Below, piece by piece: positions 29,701 through 36,942 of a stretch of DNA of 47,248 bases. The notes under the pieces were generated by a model that worked only from the letters and a program-made list of their open reading frames with translations, did no database searches and was not told the DNA's origin. The stretch comes from Promethearchaeia archaeon. Lineage in GTDB: Archaea > Asgardarchaeota > Lokiarchaeia > Sigyniarchaeales > SOKP01. Location: assembly GCA_029856155.1 (NCBI GenBank), contig JAHQWL010000034.1:1-47248 (forward strand), given 5' to 3'. The position numbers were made by a program, and so were the translations under genes. How positions within the stretch are numbered: position 1 is the first letter of the stretch; each line of letters opens with the position of its first letter.

Positions 29701-30419
29701 TATTAAACATTCTTTTTAATCCAAATTATAGAGAGCAAACTTCAGATGTGAAGCATTTTGAAATTGATGATTTAATAATTTCAGATTATTATAAACCAAA
29801 TTCTCCCTATTTTAAAGCTTTATTACATGTGTACAATTGGCATTCTATTGATATTAAGAAAAAAACCAATAACCTTAACAACTCAATTTTCGATGAGATT
29901 CAAGTTTTAATTAAAAATAAACTTATCTTTCCTTACATTACTCTAAAGAATTTGGATTTGAAGGAAACTATTCATATTATTTTATTAAATCTAAAAAAAG
30001 ATACAATTGATATACTCAAATACATATTTCAGTATTTTAATTTTGGTTATATTTACGAAATTGAAGGAGAATATTATATTCACGGATTTGATGAGAAAAA
30101 AAAAATCCATAATGGGTTAATGATTAGGTTATATTTTCCGGATTGCGAACTTGCTGAATTTTTAAGACTTTTCGAATATGTGTTTCAATACTTAAAAGTT
30201 GAAAAATATTTGATAATAACTGATTTGGTTAATAGTGAGTCTCTTATCAAATCAGTTTATGGAAATAACAATTTTCTTGAAAAATACAATCCATTGCAAA
30301 ATTTAATATGGAATGGAAAAACTGAAAAGTGGGAGAACCATAAATTATTTAGTAAGACTTTTGAGTATTTATACCCTGAATTATTTTACAAAGAAAAAGA
30401 AGATTTAATGCACGTATAA
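26772..30419 (+). CDS. Giant unknown protein, 1215 aa
   Basis: No domain is recognised. The sequence is rich in Phe, Tyr, Asn, Lys, Leu and Ile, mostly helical in pattern, with no signal peptide, clear membrane helix, P-loop or metal cluster by eye. Composition is even along its length, so it may be a helical scaffold. The frame begins with TTG at 26772 and no better start is close. It is bracketed by 44-bp imperfect direct repeats (26015 and 30512) and stands between housekeeping genes, which suggests insertion as a unit with the microproteins. A profile or structure search would be needed to go further. Confidence 0.8.
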   Translation: MVNLVNSPNLDSLKKSVIDDPIRINQVFLSLINELRAYLNLEVINRKVRIHIVDEIIKSIDFDSRLSSYGVFRFIKEGVYQIQLFRDYSKFFPFLLLQSAYLVFIPDNLKETNLINFAINQFVEIDLQEFTSINEWKSFIREKYLNYNFLVNQSDKFRFDKFLELEESQLIESPKQYFFEYIRRNLNLNYADNLHFTLGKIYEDFLFKSSKSLQDNEITETLKVLTKIFYSVKNCDTLEGFCNNFKSLKNQGVIDTDLSLRRFSKNLRWINKYSFITPTYYFDWKALNIALLTCYLKFNPLLEKAQIDKIINQMPFIIMPKLSVANFSIELSAYFVIPERYIEDLKYLLEKMEQNGYLIKKFCSLAKKYVFSLNLNYFRESYKNGQIINYNKKNYSNDYELEFIQEYSKNFNKANLKLLDFLILDRIRFFSYVGINFSRRREISNIIKSDYNNFFSGENGLTKELENSLEVLIKSPKLQEDFLNFLDRNQSFGFFYIKDELEKWVNYSQIIEKESKDTMNGFIKFKEFYEKEHTLQLIEEDAIFDIIDSNCYSFKNLFLNYLNSKKKYAKEVEKIRFFFQFLKLCSNLKIFNVKSIKKLISNLELLKEITQIKKERLRNLKKNNKCYEITNKTINLKINEFINDNPKIIKPYLIDSIWTNTISSYFPQLILKNSPEVQVILDKMKKWFPKIYFYETTDLFNKQEYVFLQFFIPNLKNNEKIIFISILSNIFNKDIISFNRYSWNGLLQTFSRKDFYDFNRKVFFYTKDLFEQYFLYIKGILGEELKSFKEKSVTSPNLWTIKKNMKNLLNKINRRIITEHVSFKTNDIQKLLSFHLNLEKYFRNKEEFEITIKENYFKQYVKSIKFIPAFQNFGLGQYLLYITPFNLEEIDFKMLFTNTFQKIKHIASIDSSNSLFIKYIFPFNEPNTSYLNWLRSKNKIREYCLLTIKSISQIFHFNHNLSSNGWYLDPNNFKTYILNILFNPNYREQTSDVKHFEIDDLIISDYYKPNSPYFKALLHVYNWHSIDIKKKTNNLNNSIFDEIQVLIKNKLIFPYITLKNLDLKETIHIILLNLKKDTIDILKYIFQYFNFGYIYEIEGEYYIHGFDEKKKIHNGLMIRLYFPDCELAEFLRLFEYVFQYLKVEKYLIITDLVNSESLIKSVYGNNNFLEKYNPLQNLIWNGKTEKWENHKLFSKTFEYLYPELFYKEKEDLMHV

Positions 30420-30511
30420 TCTATTTTTGGCGCAGGCAATATCATATTCCTTCTAGATTCATCATTTCCAGATATAAGAAACCTTTATCCTCCTTATCTC
30501 CTTTTTTGCCG

Positions 30512-30555
30512 AGATTTATAATGTTTAATTCTAAAATTTATTTTCGATAATATGA
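30512..30555 (+). repeat. 44-bp imperfect direct repeat, right copy
   Basis: Partner of 26015-26058 (39 of 44 identical). It lies about 110 bp upstream of the PAC2-family gene. The remaining part of 30420-30663 shows no gene. Confidence 0.7.
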
Positions 30556-30663
30556 AAATATCACTATTACAATAAATCTTGTGTCTACTAGGATAATACA
30601 TCGTTTTTAAATTGATAAAATCACCCTATTATTAGGGATGTCTTTAATAAAAGGGAAAAAGTT

Positions 30664-31473
30664 ATGGAAGGAATAAGAATTATAAAACATAATAATATAG
30701 CTAAGGAAGATTTTATAAGACCTCTTTGTATTTTAGGAATGCCAGGAATTGCCGATGTTGGCAAATTTGCTTTAGATTCTCTTATCGGTCAGCTTGACGC
30801 TCAAAATTTAATTGATATTATTTTTGATGACTATCCCGCTGGGGCTATTGTTGATGATAGCTTATTATCTGCTCCTAAAGCTGAAATTCTATATTGGAAA
30901 GACCCAAATGAATTAAGAGATCTTATTTTAATAACTGCTGACGCCCAAAGTCTCACCCCAAAAGGCATATACAAAATATCGAATTTTCTAAGTGAAATAA
31001 TTAATCAGTATGGGATAAAATTAATAGTTACTCTAGGAGCATACCCCGTTAATAGTAGAAAAATCACGGGTAACCTACCTAGAATTTATCTTAGTTCAAC
31101 AAATCAAGAGTTATTAGACCATTATTTATTGGAAAATAATTGCCAAAAGATTCAAAAAGGGGTAATAATTGGTGCGAATGGTTTGATTCCGACACTGGCA
31201 AAAGCACGATTTAATATTGATGGACTAGTTTTTCTAGCAGAAACAGATAATATTGCCATGATAAATGAAGATATTACTGATTTGAAAGCATCAATAACTC
31301 TTTTAGAAATGCTTAAAAAATCCTTCACATTACCGATTAAAAAGAAATATTCCTTGGAAAATATAGAAGAAATTACAAAGAATCTTCAAATTAAAAGAGA
31401 TCAGTTAGAAAAAGATCTCGATTCACTCCAACTTGTTGATACTGAGGATAAACGAAAATCATTATACATATAA
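30664..31473 (+). CDS. PAC2 family protein (proteasome assembly chaperone-like)
   Basis: The 269-aa protein fits the archaeal PAC2 (former DUF75) family: PLCILGMPGIADVGKFALDSL near the N terminus, ILITADAQSLTP centrally, the LIVTLGAYPV strand, GVIIGANGLIPTLAKA and FLAETDN at the end. Eukaryotic PAC2 helps assemble the proteasome alpha ring; archaeal PbaA is a homologue. The C-terminal 40 residues are a charged coiled-coil-like helix. A GGGAAAA stretch precedes the ATG. Rpo12 follows on the same strand. Confidence 0.85.
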   Translation: MEGIRIIKHNNIAKEDFIRPLCILGMPGIADVGKFALDSLIGQLDAQNLIDIIFDDYPAGAIVDDSLLSAPKAEILYWKDPNELRDLILITADAQSLTPKGIYKISNFLSEIINQYGIKLIVTLGAYPVNSRKITGNLPRIYLSSTNQELLDHYLLENNCQKIQKGVIIGANGLIPTLAKARFNIDGLVFLAETDNIAMINEDITDLKASITLLEMLKKSFTLPIKKKYSLENIEEITKNLQIKRDQLEKDLDSLQLVDTEDKRKSLYI

Positions 31474-31572
31474 GGTCACTTTTTTTTTAATAATCTCTCC
31501 TTGATTATAAATTATTGATTCTTAAAGGAATTAAGCAAAAAGTATTTTAATCATTGAGAATTTAATATAACT

Positions 31573-31722
31573 ATGAAATATGTGTGTGCTCGGAAAAGTT
31601 GTGGGAAGGAAGTTAGCAAAAAAGAGTTAAGTGCGCTTCCAGGTATTAAATGTTCTCACTGTGGATTTCGTATCTTGTATAAGAAGCGCCCAGATGTTAT
31701 AAAACGAATTAAAGTACGTTAG
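31573..31722 (+). CDS. rpo12: RNA polymerase subunit Rpo12 (RpoP)
   Basis: This 49-aa zinc protein is an essential small subunit of archaeal RNA polymerase and matches Rpb12. It reads YVCARKSCGKEV at the start, KCSHCGFRILYKKRPDVIKRIKV at the end; the GFRILYKKRP segment is the family signature. The first zinc pair is C5-x4-C10 where the family usually has C-x2-C, so two residues are inserted in the first knuckle; the second pair is C27-x2-C30. It precedes TFB, which is convergent. Confidence 0.94.
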   Translation: MKYVCARKSCGKEVSKKELSALPGIKCSHCGFRILYKKRPDVIKRIKVR

Positions 31723-31790
31723 GTCTAATTCTTTTTATTAAATTTATATAACTTCTCAATACTTTTTAAATTGAAAAGAAGAGAATTTTG

Positions 31791-32729
31791 TTAAACTTTT
31801 ATTTCAAATTTCAAATGATTAACTAGCTCTTTATATCGATTTCGGATTGTAGCTTCAGTAACTCCCGCTGCGATTGAAATTTCTTTCTGAGTGCGTCTTT
31901 CTCCTTCTTGAATCGCAGCAACGTATAACGCTGCACCTGCTAAACCTGTTGGAGCTTTTCCTGCTGTGATGCGATATTTGTTTGCAAGTTTTAAGATAGA
32001 AGCAGCTCGATTTTGAGTTTTTCCTGATAATTTTAATTCGGCGCAAAACCGTGGAATAAAAAATATGGGAGAGGATACTTGTATGTTTAATCTAAGTTCA
32101 TTTAAAATTAATCTATAACATCGAGCAACTTTCTTTTTATCTACTGAAGCAAATTCTATGAAATCATCTAGAGTTTTGGGTATACTATTTAATCTACAAG
32201 ACAAGTAAATAGACGCAATTAACACTGCTTCAATTGATCGACCTCTAATCAAATTTTTATTTGCCATTTTCCTATAAATATGTGCAGCAGATTCTTTTAA
32301 ATCTTTAGACAGATTCAATTGAGAAGAAAATCTGTCTAATTCATTCATTGCATATGCTAAATTTCTATCAATGGATTTATTAGTACGTGTTCTAACATGC
32401 CATTTCCTTAACCGATAAACTTCAGCTTTCATTTTAGGACTTAGGGTCTTTCCAAATGCATCTTTATTCTTCCACCCTATCATAGTGCTTAATCCTTTAT
32501 CATGAAGAGTCAGTGTTGTAGGGGCACCTACTCTTACTTTTTTATTTGCCTCTTCTGATGTGAAAGCTCGCCATTCGGGACCTGCATCTATAATTCTTTG
32601 ATTTAATACTAAACCACACACACCACAAACTATCTCACCACGAGAATCATCTGAGATTAAATTTTCATTACCACATTCTGGGCATAAATTAAAAGTTTTT
32701 TGAGGGAATGAAAGATCCAATAACGCCAA
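31791..32729 (-). CDS. tfb: Transcription initiation factor TFB
   Basis: TFB bridges TBP-bound promoter DNA and RNA polymerase. The 312-aa protein has the N-terminal zinc ribbon (C16, C19, C35, C38), the B-reader/linker with EWRAFTSEEANKKVRVG, and two cyclin folds with RGRSIEAVLIASIYLSCR and GLAGAALYVAAIQEG, then the recognition helix TQKEISIAAGVTEATIRNRYKEL for the BRE. Length and order are standard. Confidence 0.96.
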   Translation of the reverse strand: MALLDLSFPQKTFNLCPECGNENLISDDSRGEIVCGVCGLVLNQRIIDAGPEWRAFTSEEANKKVRVGAPTTLTLHDKGLSTMIGWKNKDAFGKTLSPKMKAEVYRLRKWHVRTRTNKSIDRNLAYAMNELDRFSSQLNLSKDLKESAAHIYRKMANKNLIRGRSIEAVLIASIYLSCRLNSIPKTLDDFIEFASVDKKKVARCYRLILNELRLNIQVSSPIFFIPRFCAELKLSGKTQNRAASILKLANKYRITAGKAPTGLAGAALYVAAIQEGERRTQKEISIAAGVTEATIRNRYKELVNHLKFEIKV

Positions 32730-32888
32730 CCCTTTAAAAATTCTCTTCTTTAATTTTCATAATTAATCTAGCACATTTAAATGTTTGCGTTTTGAGGATT
32801 TATCCATTAATAAGAAACTTAGTTTTTAATTTTTGATTTTCTTATTAGATCGAAAAATTTTAATAAGTTCATTGTTTCACTTAATATA

Positions 32889-33362
32889 ATGCGACATTAT
32901 TATAAAACACATGGAAAGCATTGTTATCTTCGCTCTTTTCAATCAAAATGTCCAAAGTGTAATGCTGATGTTTTATATTGGGAATGCACTCATGGAAGTA
33001 AAGTTTTCTTTGAATATCCCCCTTATGGAAAATTAGTGAGACATATTTGTCGGTATCATAAGGATTCATTTAATGTAAAGAAAAGATTTCACGTTATTGT
33101 TAAAAAACCAAAAGGACTGTTAGAAAATCAATCTCCAAGTTGTCCCATATGTGGGAAATTATTTAAAAATAGTATTAGTTTAGAAAATCATCTGGAAAAT
33201 TTAAAGAAAAATGATATTAATCATAAGCTTTTTTTTGAAAATAGAATTTCCTTTGAAAATGAATATAAAACAACTATAAATAAAGATTTGGGGCACATCA
33301 AATCCAGTGATCAATCGGAATTTGGTAAAATTAATTTAAAAAAAGAGAAAAAAATTGGTTAA
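32889..33362 (+). CDS. Zinc-finger protein with C2H2-like module, 157 aa
   Basis: The first half has C-x2-C (CPKCNADVLYWECTHG) with further Cys and His residues. The second half has CPICGKLFKNSISLENHLEN...NDINH, a C2H2-like finger with a widened His-His spacing. The C-terminal 40 residues are charged and look disordered. No family is recognised beyond zinc binding; a nucleic-acid or protein-binding adaptor is plausible. It is divergent from TFB and precedes the roadblock-like gene. Confidence 0.75.
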   Translation: MRHYYKTHGKHCYLRSFQSKCPKCNADVLYWECTHGSKVFFEYPPYGKLVRHICRYHKDSFNVKKRFHVIVKKPKGLLENQSPSCPICGKLFKNSISLENHLENLKKNDINHKLFFENRISFENEYKTTINKDLGHIKSSDQSEFGKINLKKEKKIG

Positions 33363-33476
33363 AATTATGTTATAGATAAATTTTTAATAAATTAGTATAT
33401 AATTATTTTATAACAAAACTTAATGATTTTAGATATTATTTTATTTTAAAATTACCAAAAGAGAGAGGAAAAAAAG

Positions 33477-34112
33477 ATGCCAGTAGATCCCGCAACCGCA
33501 GTTTATAATTTGATGCAATCCGATCCTAACATTATTGCCGCTGTAGTAATTAAAGGAAAAGATATTATTTATACAACAGATAATTGGGATATTAGCGGAG
33601 ATGTTGATAGAGTAGTGTCAAGTTGGACGGGTCAAAATGCTCAATTTTTAATGGTTTCTGGAGTAAAATATTCAGTATTGCAAATGGAGACTGAACGTTT
33701 AGTTGCTATTTCTTTAAAAGGCGAAGGAAGTATATGCGCAGCAAAAGATGAGGAGCATAAACTTATATGTTATCTTCAACCAGATGGAGATGCTCGTGGA
33801 GCGATAATGGATGTTCAAAGAACAGTAGGGTTTATGAGCACACAAGGACCATACATGGATGCGGGAGTTCAAATGGGACAGCAAACGACTCAAATGGGTG
33901 GTACTGCTTCTGCGGGAGTTACAGCTCCAGCAGGGACTGTTTCCAATGTGGATCCTCAGTTGAAAGGGGAAATACAATCGTTCTTAGACTGGATTAAAGA
34001 TACTGAAGGTTTAGCGGGTTATATAAATTATTATCTTCAACAAAACAATATTCAAATAATTTCTGAGTTATCAAAAATTTATAATGAGCTAAGACAGATT
34101 TTTGGTGTTTAA
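33477..34112 (+). CDS. Roadblock/LC7-like domain protein
   Basis: Residues 1-110 show a roadblock/longin-like alternation: DPNIIAAVVIKGKDIIYTTDNWD, helix VDRVVSSW, strand KYSVLQMETERLVAISLKGEGSICAAKD. A low-complexity Gly/Gln/Thr/Ala linker (about 120-160) leads to a C-terminal helical segment (LKGEIQSFLDWIKDTEGLAGYINYY). Roadblock proteins in Asgard archaea often act with small Ras-like GTPases such as the one at 44426. A GAGAGG ribosome-binding site precedes the ATG. Longin or profilin-like folds are alternatives. Confidence 0.6.
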   Translation: MPVDPATAVYNLMQSDPNIIAAVVIKGKDIIYTTDNWDISGDVDRVVSSWTGQNAQFLMVSGVKYSVLQMETERLVAISLKGEGSICAAKDEEHKLICYLQPDGDARGAIMDVQRTVGFMSTQGPYMDAGVQMGQQTTQMGGTASAGVTAPAGTVSNVDPQLKGEIQSFLDWIKDTEGLAGYINYYLQQNNIQIISELSKIYNELRQIFGV

Positions 34113-34303
34113 GTAAAACATTAATCAATAAAAGTTCTCTTAATAATTGTTATTGAACAATATATTCGATACATAGTTTATACTTAAATTTTTATCCAGA
34201 TTTTTATAATGATAAATAGAAATGATATTTTCAATTTCAATAGATATAAATTTTTTAATATTAAAGGTAATCTTAATAATTAGACAACTCAAAATTTCAA
34301 CAA

Positions 34304-34807
34304 GTGAGATTTTTGGCTAAAAAGAAAATAATTAAGGAGAATAAACCGACGATTTTAAAAAAAACTAAGAGTAAGACTACGCGGGAGGAAATGAAAAAGA
34401 AAAAACCCGCAAAAAAACCATTAAAAAATGAAGAAGAATTAAAAACTGAATATTCCTCAAAGGTAGAGCTTGAATTAGATATCCCAATTGTTCCTGAAGC
34501 CCCTAAGAAAAAAGAGAAGTTAACATTTTCTACTTCTAATTTATCTACTGATGTATTAGAAAGAATAAAAAAAATTGAATCGCCTGATATCAAAGTAGTA
34601 TTAGTAAATTGTGAGAGATGTAAAGCTGTTATCCCCATTCCAATTCCAAAAAAGGCAGTATTGCAATCAGAATTACCCGTAGTTCCAATTAGTTATGTTC
34701 ATAAAAATCTACAGAAAAAAGATCAACATTGTTTAACAATCCATCTTGATCATGATTTTGATATTCGAAGACAGAGAATATCTGATGTAGTTATATCTTC
34801 TGATTAA
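34304..34807 (+). CDS. Unknown protein with basic N terminus, 167 aa
   Basis: Residues 1-45 are Lys-rich and probably disordered, resembling a nucleic-acid-binding tail. Residues 80-167 form a small domain with a C-x2-C (NCERCKAVIPIPIP) and a His-rich end HCLTIHLDHDFDIRRQ. No family is recognised. It follows the roadblock-like gene on the same strand; the start is GTG at 34304, with TTG at 34313 as alternative. Confidence 0.65.
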   Translation: MRFLAKKKIIKENKPTILKKTKSKTTREEMKKKKPAKKPLKNEEELKTEYSSKVELELDIPIVPEAPKKKEKLTFSTSNLSTDVLERIKKIESPDIKVVLVNCERCKAVIPIPIPKKAVLQSELPVVPISYVHKNLQKKDQHCLTIHLDHDFDIRRQRISDVVISSD

Positions 34808-34821
34808 AATTTATTAAAATT

Positions 34822-35049
34822 TCATAAGATAAAAATAATTAAGAAAGCAATTAAAACAGGAATAAAACATAAACAGCATAAAAATCCATACCAGCTCTTT
34901 TTCCAATTAATATATGTATTAGGGTTCAAGATTACTTGACAATTAGGACAATATTTTTGTTTTTGATCAACAATTTGTACTCCACAATTATAACATATAT
35001 TTATTTTGCTATTGAATTTTTTATAGCTTTTACCCTCGATTTTTAACAC
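34822..35049 (-). CDS. Zinc-ribbon protein with a C-terminal membrane anchor, 75 aa
   Basis: A zinc ribbon CYNCGVQIVDQKQKYCPNC lies at about residues 19-37, and a strongly hydrophobic stretch of about 20 residues ends the protein (FIPVLIAFLIIFIL). It is a tail-anchored zinc-ribbon protein, a type of substrate Get3 would handle. No specific function is known. The stop lies 12 bp after the convergent gene. Confidence 0.75.
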   Translation of the reverse strand: MLKIEGKSYKKFNSKINICYNCGVQIVDQKQKYCPNCQVILNPNTYINWKKSWYGFLCCLCFIPVLIAFLIIFIL

Positions 35050-35210
35050 TTTAGACTTTCTTTAGAATTCAATTATTGAGATGATGAGATATTATTATTT
35101 GCTATCTAAATATAATTTTTAAATATAATTAAATAATATAAGCATTGTTATACTACAATATCAATTTTTAATTGTATAATTAAAATCTAAAATCACAATC
35201 ATTTATAAAA

Positions 35211-35576
35211 ATGAAGCCTTTAGCTGAAGATAATATAGAAATTGATGAAATTACAATATATTTAAACCTTTTTAAATTACATAAGAGTTTTCTATTATTA
35301 ATTTCTGATCAACCAAATATGGGGATAGGGAATATAACTTTAGGAAGTCCTCCAGCAATAAAAGGATTAAAATCATTAACAGCTTCTTATAATTTATTTG
35401 GTGTGAATAAAAAGTTGATGAGTACTATTATAGCTGAGAGAGCTTCAAATATCCTTAAGACACCAGTACTTCTTCTGTTGTTTTTAAAGAGTAAAAAGAG
35501 TGATGATGAAATATTAAAACCTTTAGTGAATTTTCTGAATAAAACTTTAAAAAAAGTACTTGAAAATTTGGAATAA
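35211..35576 (+). CDS. Possible PAC4-like proteasome chaperone, 121 aa
   Basis: The protein has an alpha/beta pattern: KLHKSFLLLISDQPNMGIGNITLG, ASYNLFGVNKKLMSTIIAERASNIL, TPVLLLLFLKS and a final helix. The order of a hydrophobic strand with a P-x-x-x-N turn, a LFG or LLG block, an 'AERASxIL' helix and a VLLLL strand resembles eukaryotic PAC4/PSMG4. I see no database proof, so this is a suggestion. It ends exactly at the tRNA-Leu 3' end on the opposite strand. Confidence 0.45.
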   Translation: MKPLAEDNIEIDEITIYLNLFKLHKSFLLLISDQPNMGIGNITLGSPPAIKGLKSLTASYNLFGVNKKLMSTIIAERASNILKTPVLLLLFLKSKKSDDEILKPLVNFLNKTLKKVLENLE

Positions 35577-35739
35577 TGCAGGGAGTGGGATTCGAACCCA
35601 CGAAGAGCTATCTCACCGGATATCTCATTAGTTATTATGTTAATCAACGGATAATATAATAATCAGATCTTGAGTCCGGTTATTGAGGATTATTTTCCAA
35701 AAAAAGTCCGGCACCGTTGACCAACTTGGTTATCCCTGC
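35577..35739 (-). tRNA. tRNA-Leu (CAA) with two introns
   Basis: On the minus strand the acceptor GCAGGGA pairs with TCCCTGC; the D arm is ACC/GGT; the T arm is GTGGG TTCGAAT CCCAC; the long variable arm (GAG..CTC) is typical of Leu. The anticodon is at 35670-35672. Intron 2 (about 35622-35668, 47 nt) is at the canonical site after position 37. Intron 1 (32 nt within 35673-35711) interrupts the 5' strand of the anticodon stem and is bracketed by a direct repeat CCGGACT. The spliced tRNA would be 84 nt plus CCA, which is not encoded. Confidence 0.88.
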
Positions 35740-35854
35740 TTGAAGAAATACTCATTATTTTATATATTCATTAAATAAAATTATTATTTTAATTTTTACT
35801 AAATATTATCATAATCAAAAAAAAGTAATAATAAGTGCTAAGTTCATATCTAAT

Positions 35855-36091
35855 TTACCCAAACAAACTTGGTACTATCATTATAAGCATCATTACAACT
35901 AACATCACAATCAAAAAAACGCATTGTAGTCTTCCTTTTTTCTTCTGTTTTCTCTCTTGGTTAAGATAATTATCCTTACAAGCTTGACTACAAAATTTTT
36001 TATCAGTGGGCATTGCTTTGCCACAAATTGGACAATGACTATGAGGTCCCCATTTTTTTTTTATTTGATCTTTCCATGAAGATTGAGACAT
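35855..36091 (-). CDS. DUF2116-type zinc-ribbon membrane protein, 78 aa
   Basis: A zinc ribbon CPICGKAMPTDKKFCSQACKDNYLN is followed by a Lys-rich linker and a C-terminal membrane helix (VFLIVMLVVMMLIMIVPSLFG). The pattern is DUF2116. Function is unknown; like the protein at 34822 it is tail-anchored. Confidence 0.8.
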   Translation of the reverse strand: MSQSSWKDQIKKKWGPHSHCPICGKAMPTDKKFCSQACKDNYLNQERKQKKKGRLQCVFLIVMLVVMMLIMIVPSLFG

Positions 36092-36165
36092 TTTTTAACT
36101 CGAGTTTAAGAGGGTTAATATAGGATAATAAAAATTAGAAGATTAAAATAATTTACCAAAGATTT

Positions 36166-36891
36166 TCATTCAGTTATCATAGTACAAGTTATGTCTTCTT
36201 CACCATTCCAATATTTTTCAAAATCCTTTAGATCTTTGCCAGAAATAATTCTTATATTAAGTTTACTTCTTTTTAATATTTGTAAAGAAACTGCATCAAA
36301 AATGCGATATTCCCCTGCTGCTGCTTGCTTATTTCCGGATGAATTAATTATAATTTCTTGTAAGTCAGTATAAGTCAAGTGTTTCAACAATTTAGCATCA
36401 TTAAATTTCTTTGGATCTTTATCATAAATACCTTCTACATCTGTAAGAATCACTAATTCCTCAGCTTTTATAAACTCGGCAACTTCGAGAGCAACTGAGG
36501 TTGTAGATTGTCCAGGCTGCAATCCTCCCATTGCAATAATTTTTCCAAAAAGCAATGCTGTAGAAAGTTCTTCTAATGATTTTGGAACTAAAGGATAAGC
36601 TAAATCTTGAAAAACGGATAAGAGCAATTTTGCATTTATACGAGAAATATCAATTCCAAATGTATCACATAATGCTTCATTGCTTTGAAAAGATCTTACT
36701 GCATTTATATATTCCCTAGCGATTTTGCCGCCGCCGCATATAATGACATGAGTTCCCGAATATTTAATCTTTTTAAAGATTTGGCAGAAATTATGAATCT
36801 TTTCCTTATCAATTTCTTTATCTTCAGTAAATAATAATGACCCCCCGATTTTTACGACAGTATTTTTAACTTTCATAATATTTTCATTCAA
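36166..36891 (-). CDS. pyrH: UMP kinase (archaeal type)
   Basis: This amino-acid-kinase-fold enzyme phosphorylates UMP to UDP. The 241-aa sequence shows VVKIGGSLLF, VIICGGGKIAREYI, DISRINAKLLL, AMGGLQPGQSTTSVA, VILTDVEGIYDKDPKKF and AAGEYRIFDAVSLQILKRS, matching archaeal UMP kinases throughout. MfnE, another member of the fold, was considered but the GIDISRINA block and GQSTTSVA fit UMP kinase. An in-frame ATG five codons on is an alternative start. It is divergent from pantoate kinase. Confidence 0.92.
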   Translation of the reverse strand: MNENIMKVKNTVVKIGGSLLFTEDKEIDKEKIHNFCQIFKKIKYSGTHVIICGGGKIAREYINAVRSFQSNEALCDTFGIDISRINAKLLLSVFQDLAYPLVPKSLEELSTALLFGKIIAMGGLQPGQSTTSVALEVAEFIKAEELVILTDVEGIYDKDPKKFNDAKLLKHLTYTDLQEIIINSSGNKQAAAGEYRIFDAVSLQILKRSKLNIRIISGKDLKDFEKYWNGEEDITCTMITE

Positions 36892-36942
36892 ATTTTCTTT
36901 GTATTAATATATAGTTGATTTGGTAATTTAAGTTACTTTAGA

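Noticed and set aside
36166..36891. MfnE (aminomethylfuran phosphate kinase) because MfnB is near
   Set aside because: The conserved blocks fit archaeal UMP kinase throughout.
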